From: Phyllobacterium myrsinacearum
GTDB lineage: Bacteria > Pseudomonadota > Alphaproteobacteria > Rhizobiales > Rhizobiaceae
Reading direction: 5' to 3'
DNA length: 64,000 nt
Assembly: GCF_014138285.1 (NCBI RefSeq)
Contig: NZ_JACGXN010000002.1
Span: 186,001 to 250,000, forward strand
The position numbers and the translations under genes were made by a program. The notes under the pieces are model-generated. The model saw only the letters and a list, made by a program, of their open reading frames with translations. It was not told the origin of the DNA and did no database searches. Positions 28,465 through 37,567 of this stretch are shown piece by piece (the first letter of the stretch is position 1; the number at the start of each line of letters is the position of its first letter).

Positions 28465-29652
28465 TCACGCCTTTGTCGACCGTGTCAGCGACACGCGCAA
28501 AAGTGCTGCGCCAATGACGGCCGAAAGCACCGACCCGAGCAGAACGCCGAGTTTTGTTTCATCCTGCAACAATGGCGAATTTGCGTATGCCAGAAGACCA
28601 ATGAACAGGCTCATGGTGAAACCGATACCGCACAGCATCGAAACGCCATAAATCTGGAACCAGCTCGCTCCCGCCGGGCGCTCCGCGAGCCGCAATTTGA
28701 TGGCAAGGAATGCAAAGGCAAAGACACCGATCTGCTTGCCGATGAACAGACCTGCGGCCACGCCGAGCGGTACGGGATCGGCCAGATTAGACAGCGACAC
28801 GCCGCTAAAGGAAACACCCGCATTGGCAAAACCGAAGATCGGCACGATGGCAAAGCCGACCCATGGCTGGATAGCATGTTCCAGCTTGAGGAGCGGTGAT
28901 TCGACCGCCCCGCTCTCGTCTTTGGTACCCCGCATCGGGATGGTCAGTGCGAGCAGGACGCCTGCAATCGTGGCGTGAATCCCCGACTTGAACACCAGAA
29001 TCCAGAGGATGACCCCAAGGACGAGATAAGCCCAGAGGCGGACCATGCCAAGGCGGTTCATCAGCATCAGGATAATGAACACTGCCGCGGCACCGCCAAC
29101 GGCGGGAATATTGAGGCCTTCCGAGTAGAACAAGGCAATAATGATGACGGCGCCCAGATCATCGATGATGGCAAGTGCCGTCAGGAAAACCTTGAGGGAC
29201 AAGGGCACACGTGAACCCAGCAAGGACAGAACGCCCAGCGAAAAGGCGATATCCGTTGCTGATGGAATCGCCCAGCCGCGCGCCGTTTCAGTACCCGCAT
29301 TGAAAGCCAGGAAGATTGCCGCGGGGATGACCATACCGCCGACGGCCGCAAATCCCGGAAGCGCGCGTCGCGACCAGCTGGATAGCTGACCGCTGATCAT
29401 TTCACGCTTGATTTCCAGCCCGACCAGCAGAAAGAACACGGCCATCAGCGCGTCATTCACCCAATGAAGGACGCTCAGACCACCGATATAGGTCTTCAGA
29501 AGGCCGAAATAGCCATTACTCAGCGGGGAATTGGCAATGATGAGCGCCAGTGCCGCGACCACCATCAGAATGATACCACCAGAGGCTTCACTCTCGATGA
29601 AGGAACGGAAAGACGATGTCAGACGGATTCGGCGCGAAGGTTTTGTGGTCAT
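28465..29652 (-). CDS. nhaA: Na(+)/H(+) antiporter NhaA
   Basis: This 395-residue inner-membrane antiporter exchanges sodium for protons and supports pH and salt tolerance. It has about 12 membrane helices, and the ion-binding aspartate pair sits in [11 protein letters not shown], about residues 162-172. The ATSTDIAF-type motif of helix IV is present as [15 protein letters not shown] chose the ATG at 29652 because the charged N-terminus [11 protein letters not shown] and the first helix follow directly; the frame is open another 40 codons but that part has no family likeness. Confidence 0.94.
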   Translation of the reverse strand: MTTKPSRRIRLTSSFRSFIESEASGGIILMVVAALALIIANSPLSNGYFGLLKTYIGGLSVLHWVNDALMAVFFLLVGLEIKREMISGQLSSWSRRALPGFAAVGGMVIPAAIFLAFNAGTETARGWAIPSATDIAFSLGVLSLLGSRVPLSLKVFLTALAIIDDLGAVIIIALFYSEGLNIPAVGGAAAVFIILMLMNRLGMVRLWAYLVLGVILWILVFKSGIHATIAGVLLALTIPMRGTKDESGAVESPLLKLEHAIQPWVGFAIVPIFGFANAGVSFSGVSLSNLADPVPLGVAAGLFIGKQIGVFAFAFLAIKLRLAERPAGASWFQIYGVSMLCGIGFTMSLFIGLLAYANSPLLQDETKLGVLLGSVLSAVIGAALLRVSLTRSTKA

Positions 29653-29753
29653 ACAACCTTGATAGAATCCAAACACACAAAATTCCAGCCAAAACGGACC
29701 GATGTTCTGACAGATACGTGATCTGTTCAGAGTTGTTGGCCACTGGCCCTCCA

Positions 29754-29788
29754 AAACAAAGGGCGGCCCCAAAAGACCGCCCTTTTAT
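29754..29788 (-). terminator. Terminator of aroG
   Basis: A 9-bp stem (AAAGGGCGG/CCGCCCTTT) lies about 25 bases past the aroG stop and is followed on the minus strand by TTTGTTTTGG. Confidence 0.75.
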
Positions 29789-29811
29789 TCAGTGAGTATT
29801 GTGCAGTGCGA

Positions 29812-31191
29812 TCAGCCGTTGACGGCGATCTTCTGCGGATGAGCATTGCGTTCCTTCTTGAGAAGTTCTGCAACCAGGAATGCCAGCTCCAATGCCTGAT
29901 CGGCGTTGAGGCGCGGATCGCAATGGGTGTGGTAACGGTCGGACAGATCTTCCGCCGAAATGGCGCGAGCACCACCCGTGCATTCCGTGACATTCTTGCC
30001 GGTCATTTCGATGTGGATGCCACCGGGATAGGTGCCTTCCGCATGATGAACGGCGAAGAAGCCTTCAACTTCTTTCAGGATACGGTCAAAGGGCCGTGTC
30101 TTGTAGCCATTCGCCGTGATGGTGTTGCCATGCATCGGATCACAGGACCAGACGACATCGCGGCCTTCCTTCTGCACGGCACGGATCAGCTTGGGCAGAT
30201 GGTCGCCCACCTTGTCATGGCCGAAACGGGCAATGAGGGTCAGACGGCCGGGTTCGTTCTCAGGATTGAGGAGATCGATCAGCTTGATCAGACCATCGGG
30301 CTCCAGCGAAGGACCGCATTTGAGACCAAGCGGGTTCTTGATGCCACGGCAGTATTCCACATGGGCATGGTCCGGCTGACGTGTGCGATCGCCAATCCAG
30401 ATCATGTGGCCTGACGTGCCGTACCAGTCGCCGGAGGTCGAATCCACGCGGGTCAACGCTTCTTCGTAGCCAAGCAGCAGAGCTTCATGGCTGGTGTAGA
30501 AATCTGTCTCACGCAGCGTATGGTTGGTTTCCGACGTGATGCCAACGGCACGCATGAAGTCCATCGTATCGGAAATCGTGCGGGCCAGAGATTCATAACG
30601 CTCACCCTGCGGACTGTCGGAAACGAAGCCAAGCATCCACTGATGCACGTTCTCGAGGTTGGCATAACCACCCTGCGCGAAAGCACGCAACAGGTTCAGC
30701 GTCGCGGCGGACTGGCGATAGACCATTTCCTGCCGGGCCGGATCAGGGATACGGGCAGCCTCGGTGAATTCCATGCCATTGATGATGTCACCGCGGTAAA
30801 CCGGCAGCTCGATGCCATTCTTGGTTTCAGTATCGGCAGAGCGTGGCTTGGCGAACTGGCCGGCGATACGGCCAATCTTCACTACCGGCTGCGAAGCACC
30901 GAAAGTCAGCACGACGGCCATCTGCAGGAACACACGGAAAAAGTCGCGAATATTGTCCGCGCCATGCTCAGCAAAGCTTTCTGCGCAATCGCCGCCCTGC
31001 AACAGGAAACCCTGCCCCTTGGAGACTGCTGCAAGCTGGCGCTTCAGCTTTCGCGCTTCACCTGCAAAAACGAGCGGTGGATACGTACGAAGACGGCCCT
31101 CGACATCGCTCACAGCCTGAGCGTCCGGATAAAAAGGAGCCTGCTTGATCGGCTTGCCTCTCCAGGAAGTCGGTGTCCAGTTCTTCGTCAT
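29812..31191 (-). CDS. aroG: 3-deoxy-7-phosphoheptulonate synthase, class II
   Basis: This 459-residue enzyme joins phosphoenolpyruvate and erythrose 4-phosphate, the first step of the shikimate pathway. It belongs to the plant-like class II (AroAII) type, shown by [12 protein letters not shown] near residue 65, CDPMHGNT near residue 307, and TECTGG near residue 360. The ATG at 31191 opens the [11 protein letters not shown] motif typical of the family; the longer open frame upstream is not conserved. It is divergent from an alpha/beta hydrolase gene, with 195 bases between the starts. Confidence 0.95.
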   Translation of the reverse strand: MTKNWTPTSWRGKPIKQAPFYPDAQAVSDVEGRLRTYPPLVFAGEARKLKRQLAAVSKGQGFLLQGGDCAESFAEHGADNIRDFFRVFLQMAVVLTFGASQPVVKIGRIAGQFAKPRSADTETKNGIELPVYRGDIINGMEFTEAARIPDPARQEMVYRQSAATLNLLRAFAQGGYANLENVHQWMLGFVSDSPQGERYESLARTISDTMDFMRAVGITSETNHTLRETDFYTSHEALLLGYEEALTRVDSTSGDWYGTSGHMIWIGDRTRQPDHAHVEYCRGIKNPLGLKCGPSLEPDGLIKLIDLLNPENEPGRLTLIARFGHDKVGDHLPKLIRAVQKEGRDVVWSCDPMHGNTITANGYKTRPFDRILKEVEGFFAVHHAEGTYPGGIHIEMTGKNVTECTGGARAISAEDLSDRYHTHCDPRLNADQALELAFLVAELLKKERNAHPQKIAVNG

Positions 31192-31354
31192 TATTGCACC
31201 TGTTTTCGATTGTCCGCACTGGGTAGCGGTGGTTGGCGTTTTCCGGTTGCTCCGGAAGGCGCTCATATAGTGGAAATATCCCCAATATACCAGTCCTGTT
31301 AAGGTTTGTGGCGGGAACACGAAATGGATATTGTCGCTAGCGTCATTTTGATTT

Positions 31355-31364
31355 ACGTTAACGT
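31355..31364. promoter_or_regulatory. Palindromic operator-like site
   Basis: A 10-base palindrome ACGTTAACGT inside TTTACGTTAACGTTAAAG lies 22 bases before the start of the alpha/beta hydrolase. It resembles operators bound by MerR-type catabolic regulators in proteobacteria, but the match was made from memory only. Confidence 0.3.
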
Positions 31365-31386
31365 TAAAGTCAAAGTTGGAGCGACC

Positions 31387-32271
31387 ATGCGCGACATCGC
31401 TTTTGAAGCCTCTGATGGTTTTCCCTTGCATGGGACCATGTTTGAAGGAAAAGGCGATGGGCCCGCGGTTCTGATTTCATCCGCTGCCGCGGTTCCCAGT
31501 ACGTTTTATCGTCATTTTGCCCATCAGCTTCTCGCGTCCGGAGCGTCCCGCGTACTCACCTATGATTATCGCGGTGTGACAAAATCCGGCACGCCGAAAG
31601 GGTGGGTTCCGCGTCTGAACATGAAAGACTGGGGCGTTCTCGACTTTCCGGCAGCGCTCGACGTCCTGAAGCGCGCCGCCGGTAACAAACCGCTCGTCGG
31701 TATAGGCCATTCCTATGGCGGCCTTGCTCTTGGTCTGAGCAATCGATCATCTGATTTCGAACGGTATACTTCGCTTGCTTCGCTTTCCGGTTATTATCGC
31801 AATACGGCCGTGCCCTTTTCCGTCTTTGCCAAGATGAATTTCGTTGCGCTGCCGTTGGCCATTTCTCTCGGACGTCTGCCGAAATGGAGCGGCATCGGCG
31901 AGGAACTTCCCGGCAGCGTCTTTCAGGACTGGGCGCGCTGGTGCCGCAATCCCAATTTCCTCTTCGGGGATGCGAAAACACCGGAGTCGGGGCGCTTTCA
32001 GTCGGTCCGCACCCCCCTGCTCGCGGTCGGCGTGACTGATGATCCCTGGGGAACACCCAAGGCAATCGATCATCTGATGGCTCACTACGGAAATGCTCCA
32101 ATCGTCAAACTCTGGCTGTCGCCAAAGCAATCGACGGGCGGAGCGGTGGGCCATCTCGGCTTCTTCCGCAAACATCATGTGGCAACCCTTTGGCCGCCGG
32201 TCATTGACTGGCTTCTGCACGGGACAATTCCGAAGGACGCGACGCAGCAGACAGAGCAGCGTGTCGCCTAA
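31387..32271 (+). CDS. Alpha/beta hydrolase
   Basis: This 294-residue protein has the alpha/beta hydrolase fold, with the nucleophile elbow GHSYGG near residue 103 and a late AVGHLGFF segment near residue 265 that can supply the catalytic histidine. It belongs to the serine aminopeptidase/YheT-like group of predicted esterases, with no signal peptide. The substrate is unknown. I chose the ATG at 31387, preceded by GGAG at a good distance; an upstream in-frame ATG would run through the operator-like palindrome. Its stop overlaps that of the next gene by 4 bases, tail to tail. Confidence 0.82.
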   Translation: MRDIAFEASDGFPLHGTMFEGKGDGPAVLISSAAAVPSTFYRHFAHQLLASGASRVLTYDYRGVTKSGTPKGWVPRLNMKDWGVLDFPAALDVLKRAAGNKPLVGIGHSYGGLALGLSNRSSDFERYTSLASLSGYYRNTAVPFSVFAKMNFVALPLAISLGRLPKWSGIGEELPGSVFQDWARWCRNPNFLFGDAKTPESGRFQSVRTPLLAVGVTDDPWGTPKAIDHLMAHYGNAPIVKLWLSPKQSTGGAVGHLGFFRKHHVATLWPPVIDWLLHGTIPKDATQQTEQRVA

Positions 32272-32924
32272 GCGATTGCCTCGGGGCCGCTTTCAGCGAT
32301 ATCCAGAAAAGTCACTTCCCTGTCGGCAAGCAGTTGATCAAAGAGCTGCGCTTCGTCGGTGCTCAGACTGACCGCACGCGGATAGGAAGGGACTGTCCGA
32401 TCTTTCCAGACAGGCGTGTCAAAATTGCCCGTCTCAGCAACGAACCGGCGTAGACCCGCCTCTCCGTGCTCGATCAGAAAGCCCTGCATCACCGCATCGA
32501 GATAGGACTGCAGGATCATTGGCGGCTTCGGATGACTTGGAATGTCGTGCTGCGCTTCATAGACATAGATCGGGCAGGTCAGGCGCAACGGCATACTGGT
32601 GTTGATATGCTCAAGCCTGATGGTACGGCGATCATAGTGAACCTCGCGCAGATCGACTGCATCGAGATTATCGCCATGGTCAAACACCAGTAGTCCATCG
32701 ACGCTGGCGCCCTCCTCGCGGGAAACGGAGAGCAGCGCGGCAGGAAAACCGGGCATATCTGGACGCGGACGCCACAACCGGCGCCAGCCCTGCAACCGCG
32801 CCGGGATGGCGGCAATGATATTGGTGCGCAGCGTGTTGCGGTTCACGAGCGAGCCGTAGCCGAAATAGGCGACAATATCGCGCCGCTCGGCCAGCGTTTC
32901 GATATCAATCAATGCGCTCGCCAT
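32268..32924 (-). CDS. Gamma-glutamylcyclotransferase-like protein
   Basis: This 218-residue protein has the substrate-binding loop FGYGSLVN near residue 22 and the LREVHYDR segment near residue 92 that carries the usual catalytic glutamate of the GGCT/ChaC-like fold. These enzymes release 5-oxoproline from gamma-glutamyl peptides, some from glutathione. Its start lies inside the end of the glutathione reductase gene, overlapping by about 20 bases, so the two are likely co-translated. That fits a role in glutathione turnover. The ATG at 32924 is used; a TTG two codons upstream is also open. Confidence 0.8.
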   Translation of the reverse strand: MASALIDIETLAERRDIVAYFGYGSLVNRNTLRTNIIAAIPARLQGWRRLWRPRPDMPGFPAALLSVSREEGASVDGLLVFDHGDNLDAVDLREVHYDRRTIRLEHINTSMPLRLTCPIYVYEAQHDIPSHPKPPMILQSYLDAVMQGFLIEHGEAGLRRFVAETGNFDTPVWKDRTVPSYPRAVSLSTDEAQLFDQLLADREVTFLDIAESGPEAIA

Positions 32925-34296
32925 CGACAATCCGGTAGCTGGGCTTGTACATCGTCACCAGTTCTTCTGCCGCCGTCGGATGAACGGCCATGGTGCGGTC
33001 AAAGTCTTCCTTCGTGCATCCGGCCTTCATGGGAATGGCCAGAAGCTGTGCCATTTCGCCCGCGTCTGGTCCAAGAATATGCGCGCCGACGACTTTCCGG
33101 CTGGCCGCATCAACAATCAGCTTGATCAGCATCTTCTCGGTGCTGCCGGATAGCGTATTGCGCATCGGGCGGAACACAGCACGATAAACGTCGATCCCCT
33201 TGAACTTTTGCGCCGCGTCCTGTTCGGTCAGACCGACCGTCCCGATCTCCGGCTGCGAGAAAACAGCCGTCGCGATCAGTTCGTGGTCAGGCTTTGTCGG
33301 ATTATTCTTGAACACAGTTTCAAGGAAACACATGGCTTCGTGGATGGCTACCGGGGTCAACTGCACGCGGTTGGTCACATCGCCAACGGCCCAGATGTTT
33401 TCCCTGCTTGTCCGCGAATAGTCATCCACCTTGATGGCGCCAAGATCATCGACATCGACCCCGACGGCCTCAAGCCCGAGCGATTTCGTGTTCGGCACAC
33501 GTCCGATGGCCAGCATGACCTGATCGGCGATAATCTGATCGCCACTGGACAGATGTACCAGTTTCCGGCCACCCTCCTGGCGCTCGACCTTGGTGATGAT
33601 CTCTGTGCAGCGGATATGGATGCCCTTCTCCGCCATGGCTGCGTGCAGCATATGACGCAGATCCTGATCGAAGCGTGAGAGTATCTCCTTGCCCCGATAG
33701 ACAAGTGTCGTATCGACGCCAAGACCATGGAAAATATTGGCAAACTCAACCGCGATATAACCGCCGCCCTCGATGACGATGGCTTTCGGCAGTGCATCGA
33801 GATGAAATGCTTCGTTGGAACTGATGCAGAATTCGTTGCCCGGCAATGAGGGATGCGGGCTTGGATGGCCGCCCACGGCAATCAGGATCTGGTCAGCCGT
33901 AACCCGTTTGCCAGTCTTGAGAATTTCGATCGTATGGTCGTCAATCAACACGGCGCGGCTTTCAAAAATCTCCACTTCGGAGTTGTCCAGCCCCTTGCGA
34001 TAGAGACCTTCCAACCGGGTGATTTCACGGTCCTTGTTGGCGATCAGTGTCGGCCAGTCAAACGTTGTTTCGCCAACCGTCCAGCCATAGCCGGCCGCTG
34101 CGTCGAAATGTTCCTGAAACTGCGACGCATAGACAAAGAGCTTTTTGGGCACACAACCGCGGATCACGCATGTTCCGCCCATACGGTACTCTTCGGCAAG
34201 CCCGACCCGCTTGCCCATGGCGCCCGCCAGACGTCCGGCACGCACACCGCCGGAGCCGCCGCCGATGACAAAGAGGTCATAATCATAGGTCGCCAT
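32905..34296 (-). CDS. gor: Glutathione-disulfide reductase
   Basis: This 463-residue FAD enzyme reduces oxidised glutathione with NADPH. It has the FAD motif GGGSGG near residue 12, the redox cysteine pair in GGTCVIRGCVPKK near residue 41, an NADP-binding GGGYIAVE near 175, and the C-terminal HPTAAEE motif that gives the active-site histidine. The length is typical. A gamma-glutamylcyclotransferase-like gene overlaps its 3' end, so both probably belong to one glutathione operon. Confidence 0.96.
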   Translation of the reverse strand: MATYDYDLFVIGGGSGGVRAGRLAGAMGKRVGLAEEYRMGGTCVIRGCVPKKLFVYASQFQEHFDAAAGYGWTVGETTFDWPTLIANKDREITRLEGLYRKGLDNSEVEIFESRAVLIDDHTIEILKTGKRVTADQILIAVGGHPSPHPSLPGNEFCISSNEAFHLDALPKAIVIEGGGYIAVEFANIFHGLGVDTTLVYRGKEILSRFDQDLRHMLHAAMAEKGIHIRCTEIITKVERQEGGRKLVHLSSGDQIIADQVMLAIGRVPNTKSLGLEAVGVDVDDLGAIKVDDYSRTSRENIWAVGDVTNRVQLTPVAIHEAMCFLETVFKNNPTKPDHELIATAVFSQPEIGTVGLTEQDAAQKFKGIDVYRAVFRPMRNTLSGSTEKMLIKLIVDAASRKVVGAHILGPDAGEMAQLLAIPMKAGCTKEDFDRTMAVHPTAAEELVTMYKPSYRIVDGERID

Positions 34297-34365
34297 TCAA
34301 AGCACTCCGAATCTGTTCAATTGCCGACACCCTATATGGGTTTTATATCGCCGCTTTAAAAGAAC

Positions 34366-34391
34366 AAAGCCCGGCGATGGAGCCGGGCTTT
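34366..34391 (-). terminator. Terminator of the DUF2059 gene
   Basis: A 10-bp perfect stem (AAAGCCCGGC/GCCGGGCTTT) with a 6-base loop is followed on the minus strand by TGTTCTTTT. Confidence 0.8.
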
Positions 34392-34416
34392 GCAAACAAT
34401 CAGCAGACGGAATCGA

Positions 34417-35019
34417 TCAAGGTTTTGGCTTGGCAGGAGCTGCCGGCTTTGCCGGTGCTTTGGCTGGAGCTGCAGGTGCCTCAGGCGCCGCCGGAGCAGG
34501 CGTGACAGGAGCGGTTGCGGCAGCAGCAGCGACGACCTTTTCCGCCACGGCCTGGGCGAGATCGCGGGCAATGCCGTTGCGCCAGATGCCGGCTGCCTTC
34601 ATGACTTCACGGGTAGCAATCGGGCCCTCTGAAAGGAGCTTCTTGCCTGCGGCTGAATTGTAAAAGCCGGTGATGGCATTCAGCTCTTCTTCGGTGAACG
34701 AAACAGCATAGGCGCGAGCAGCTTCGTTTTCGAGATCGACACGGCGCGAAGCCAGGGCTAAGGCCTGCTCGTCAACAGCGGTGCTGATGATCGCTTCAAG
34801 ATTGGGATCCTTCTGGATCAGTTCTGCTTTCAGATTCTGCGCGGCATCCGGCAAAATTCCGTCAAACACATCCGTTGCCTTGATTGCCGTTATCGCAGCG
34901 CGTGCCGCAGCAAGATGGGATGGGGTAATTTCCTGCGCCTGTGCGGAATAGAGACCGCCCAGCATGATTGCGACGGACAGAGGTGCAATCAAACGGCGAA
35001 AGCCAGTTGCTCGGTTCAT
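34417..35019 (-). CDS. DUF2059 domain-containing exported protein
   Basis: This 200-residue protein starts with a signal peptide ending near SAQAQE (about residue 29), followed by an alpha-helical DUF2059 domain (about 35-150). In it the segment EEELNAITGFYNSAAGKKL is typical of the family. The last 45 residues are almost entirely Ala, Pro and Lys, a low-complexity tail that may reach into or across the cell wall. The function of the family is unknown. The gene is upstream of gor on the same strand, but a terminator separates them. Confidence 0.85.
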   Translation of the reverse strand: MNRATGFRRLIAPLSVAIMLGGLYSAQAQEITPSHLAAARAAITAIKATDVFDGILPDAAQNLKAELIQKDPNLEAIISTAVDEQALALASRRVDLENEAARAYAVSFTEEELNAITGFYNSAAGKKLLSEGPIATREVMKAAGIWRNGIARDLAQAVAEKVVAAAAATAPVTPAPAAPEAPAAPAKAPAKPAAPAKPKP

Positions 35020-35055
35020 GGATTTATTGCTCCGTTTTTCTCAAGACTTTGCCCG

Positions 35056-35751
35056 TTAGGGCTGTGTTCGTGTTCGTATACCGTCTGCGCCAGCCAAAAT
35101 AGCCACGCGCGCCAGCCCCAGAAATAGTCCATGCTCCACAACGCCCGGTATGGCGTGCAGAGCGCTTGATAACGCTCTTGTATCCGGAATGCGGCCAAAA
35201 GATGCATCCAGGATCAAATGCCCGCCGTCTGTAACAAATGCTTCGCCTCCCGTCATCCTCAATGTAATGGAACCGGAAAGATCAAGGTCAGAAGCTGCCT
35301 TTTCAATCGCAATCGTCGTCGCAGCCAGACCAAATCGGTTGACTTCGATCGGCAGCGGGAACCTGCCCAGCGTATCGACATTCTTTGACTCGTCCGCAAT
35401 TACCACCATCTGCGCCGACGCCGCCGCAACAATCTTTTCGCGCAGCAATGCCCCTCCACCGCCCTTGATCAGGGCAAGCTCCGGACCGATCTCGTCTGCG
35501 CCATCAATGGTCAGATCGAGGACAGGCGTTTCTTCCAGCGTCGTCAGCTTTACACCAAGCTCTTGGCAAAGAGCCGCCGTGCGTTCGGATGTCGGTACAC
35601 CAATGACATCAAGTCCCGCGGCGACTTTTTCTGCCAGCAGCCTTACAAACTCTTCGGCCGTGGAACCGGTGCCTATTCCCAGACGCATACCATCCTTGAC
35701 ATAGGTCAGCGCTTCGGCAGCAGCCTTGATCTTCAATGTTCTGGGATCCAT
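35056..35751 (-). CDS. rpiA: Ribose-5-phosphate isomerase A
   Basis: RpiA interconverts ribose 5-phosphate and ribulose 5-phosphate in the pentose phosphate pathway. The 231-residue protein has the substrate loop [11 protein letters not shown] near residue 26, the catalytic region DGADEIGP near 83, and [13 protein letters not shown] near 95. The length and order of motifs match the family. The ATG at 35751 opens the expected N-terminus. It precedes the DUF2059 gene by 36 bases on the same strand and may be cotranscribed with it. Confidence 0.96.
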   Translation of the reverse strand: MDPRTLKIKAAAEALTYVKDGMRLGIGTGSTAEEFVRLLAEKVAAGLDVIGVPTSERTAALCQELGVKLTTLEETPVLDLTIDGADEIGPELALIKGGGGALLREKIVAAASAQMVVIADESKNVDTLGRFPLPIEVNRFGLAATTIAIEKAASDLDLSGSITLRMTGGEAFVTDGGHLILDASFGRIPDTRALSSALHAIPGVVEHGLFLGLARVAILAGADGIRTRTQP

Positions 35752-35940
35752 CCGGCCGCCCCTCCTCGCGTTGAATTAACAGTTGGCTCCCTAACACGTC
35801 ACACAATCGGGTCAAGGCTCGATACTTGATTTCGACCGATACTTGTGCGCGAGTGTCGGGTGCAGGCGGAGAGTGCCACGCCAAAAACGTGTAAATCGGT
35901 CCAAATCTCAATCCTAACGTTAGATACACAGGTCCTTACC

Positions 35941-36624
35941 ATGTCCAAACCCATAGTTGTTTTCGATCTTGATGGCACTCTGGTCGATACCGCACCTGAC
36001 TTGCTCGACAGCTTGAATCACTGCCTCGACGCGGCCGGATTGCAAAAAGTCGACCCGGTCGCACTGCGCCGTTATGTCGGACAAGGCGGGCGTGTGATGA
36101 TTGAACGCGCTTTCGAAGCACAGCAGAAACTCCTCAGCCCCGAACAGCTCGACTGGCTGGTCGGACTGTTCCTGGAAGATTACAGCAAGAACATGCCCGG
36201 CCATTCCGCCCTTTATGAGGGCGTCGAAACCGTCATGGACGAGCTGTCAAAGGCCGGCTATCTGCTTGCTGTCTGCACCAACAAGTTCGAGGGCCTGTCG
36301 GTGAGTTTGTTGACTGCACTTGGCCAAGCATCACGTTTTGCCGCCATTTGCGGATCGGACACATTTGCATTTCGCAAGCCCGACCCTCGTCACCTCTTCG
36401 AGACAATCGCGAAAGCGGGTGGAGACAGAGACCGTGCCTTGATGATTGGCGATAGCCGAACAGATATCGATACGGCAAAAGCCGCTGGTATTCCTGTTAT
36501 CGCCGTCGATTTCGGTTACTCGGACCTGCCGGTATCGAGCTACGAACCCAGCCAGGTCATTTCACACTATCGTGAATTGAGTACCGATCTTGCTGAACGG
36601 CTCATCAGTGCCGTGAATGCCTGA
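35941..36624 (+). CDS. gph: HAD-family phosphoglycolate phosphatase-like protein
   Basis: This 227-residue HAD hydrolase has motif I DLDGTLVDT near residue 8, motif II CTNK near 110, and motifs III/IV KPDP and GDSRTDIDTAKAAG around 145-180. These match phosphoglycolate phosphatase (Gph), which clears 2-phosphoglycolate made during DNA repair or photorespiration. Substrate specificity within this family is hard to fix from sequence. I chose the ATG at 35941; the reading frame is open 32 codons earlier without family likeness. A 10-base palindrome CTAACGTTAG lies about 20 bases upstream. Confidence 0.85.
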   Translation: MSKPIVVFDLDGTLVDTAPDLLDSLNHCLDAAGLQKVDPVALRRYVGQGGRVMIERAFEAQQKLLSPEQLDWLVGLFLEDYSKNMPGHSALYEGVETVMDELSKAGYLLAVCTNKFEGLSVSLLTALGQASRFAAICGSDTFAFRKPDPRHLFETIAKAGGDRDRALMIGDSRTDIDTAKAAGIPVIAVDFGYSDLPVSSYEPSQVISHYRELSTDLAERLISAVNA

Positions 36625-36723
36625 TTTCACTGAAGTTGTAAGGATTTAACCCTTTCTCCCGCTTGCAGCTACCGGAAAGGGCGGCGGAACAATTACTGCA
36701 ATCATGCGTTGCAGTTTTTGATA

Positions 36724-36749
36724 GATACTATGCCAGCTGGTATAGTATC
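36724..36749. promoter_or_regulatory. 26-base palindrome upstream of the BA14K gene
   Basis: The sequence GATACTATGCCAGCTGGTATAGTATC is an inverted repeat around CCAGCTGG with a single G/T mismatch pair. It lies 60 bases before the BA14K start and has the symmetry of a dimeric regulator operator. The regulator is unknown. Confidence 0.45.
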
Positions 36750-36776
36750 CGGTATTTCTTTACTCTTACATGGAAA

Positions 36777-36794
36777 CGAAGATTTCAATCTTCG
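36777..36794 (+). promoter_or_regulatory. Leader hairpin next to the BA14K ribosome binding site
   Basis: An 8-bp perfect inverted repeat (CGAAGATT/AATCTTCG) around two bases ends about 5 bases before the strong AGGAGGAA site, so it could shape translation or mRNA stability. Confidence 0.45.
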
Positions 36795-36808
36795 ATTCAG
36801 GAGGAAAT

Positions 36809-37327
36809 ATGAGAAAGCTTGTTTCGTTATTGACTGCGGCGGTCATGTCTATTGGCATGGTTTCTGCAAGTTCGGTGGCCAGCTACTCCGCTCCAATCGT
36901 GCCACAGTCGATTGAGGGCAATTCGCAGGTTCTGCAAGTCAGAGATCACGGTAACTGGCGGATGCGCCATGGCTGGCGGGGTGGTGGTCATTGGCGCGGC
37001 GACCGAGGTTGGCGTGGTAACAGGGGCTGGCACGGCGACCGGGGTTGGCGTGGCGACCGGGGATGGCGTGGTGATCGCTGGTACGGTGGTCATCGGGGTT
37101 ATCGCTATCATCGTCCGGGCTACCGTTACTACGATGGCGCCTGGTTCCCGCTTGCTGCATTTGCCGGTGGCCTGATTATCGGGAATGCCGTCAACAATGA
37201 TCGAGTTGTCAGGCGTGGATCAAGCTATCACACCCGGTGGTGCTACAACCGGTACCGGTCTTATAGGGCCTATGACAACACTTATCAGCCCAACAATGGC
37301 CCGCGTCGTCAATGCGTCGCCCGCTAA
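36809..37327 (+). CDS. BA14K-family exported protein with Gly-Asp-Arg-Gly-Trp repeats
   Basis: This 172-residue protein has an N-terminal signal peptide (about residues 1-30). Six-residue repeats of the form GDRGWR follow at about 63-95 (five or so copies), then a membrane-like segment [17 protein letters not shown] near 112. The C-terminus is a Cys/Tyr/Arg-rich BA14K-type domain. In Brucella the related protein is an immunoreactive surface antigen with lectin-like activity; that role is only inferred here. A strong ribosome binding site (AGGAGGAA) fixes the start at 36809, and two palindromes lie just upstream. Confidence 0.82.
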   Translation: MRKLVSLLTAAVMSIGMVSASSVASYSAPIVPQSIEGNSQVLQVRDHGNWRMRHGWRGGGHWRGDRGWRGNRGWHGDRGWRGDRGWRGDRWYGGHRGYRYHRPGYRYYDGAWFPLAAFAGGLIIGNAVNNDRVVRRGSSYHTRWCYNRYRSYRAYDNTYQPNNGPRRQCVAR

Positions 37328-37354
37328 GGGATAATTGACTGCGAACGATTCCTG

Positions 37355-37387
37355 AACCTGGCTGCCGACGCGGCCGGGTTTCTTTTT
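37355..37387 (+). terminator. Terminator of the BA14K gene
   Basis: A stem pairing AACCTGGC with GGCCGGGTT (one G-T pair) is followed by TCTTTTT, 28 bases after the stop codon. Confidence 0.7.
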
Positions 37388-37567
37388 ACCATTCATTTCA
37401 ACGCTGTATGCCGCCTACGCTTTAGCCGCTCAGCCATTCAACTTGCCTCAAACTTAATATGCCTGCCCATTTTTTGGGCGATTTTCGACGTTGCAGCGTA
37501 AATAGCGGAATGTGCTTGCATTTTTTTCCCAACGCGCTTGAATGACTTTGTCTGAAGGGGATTATGA

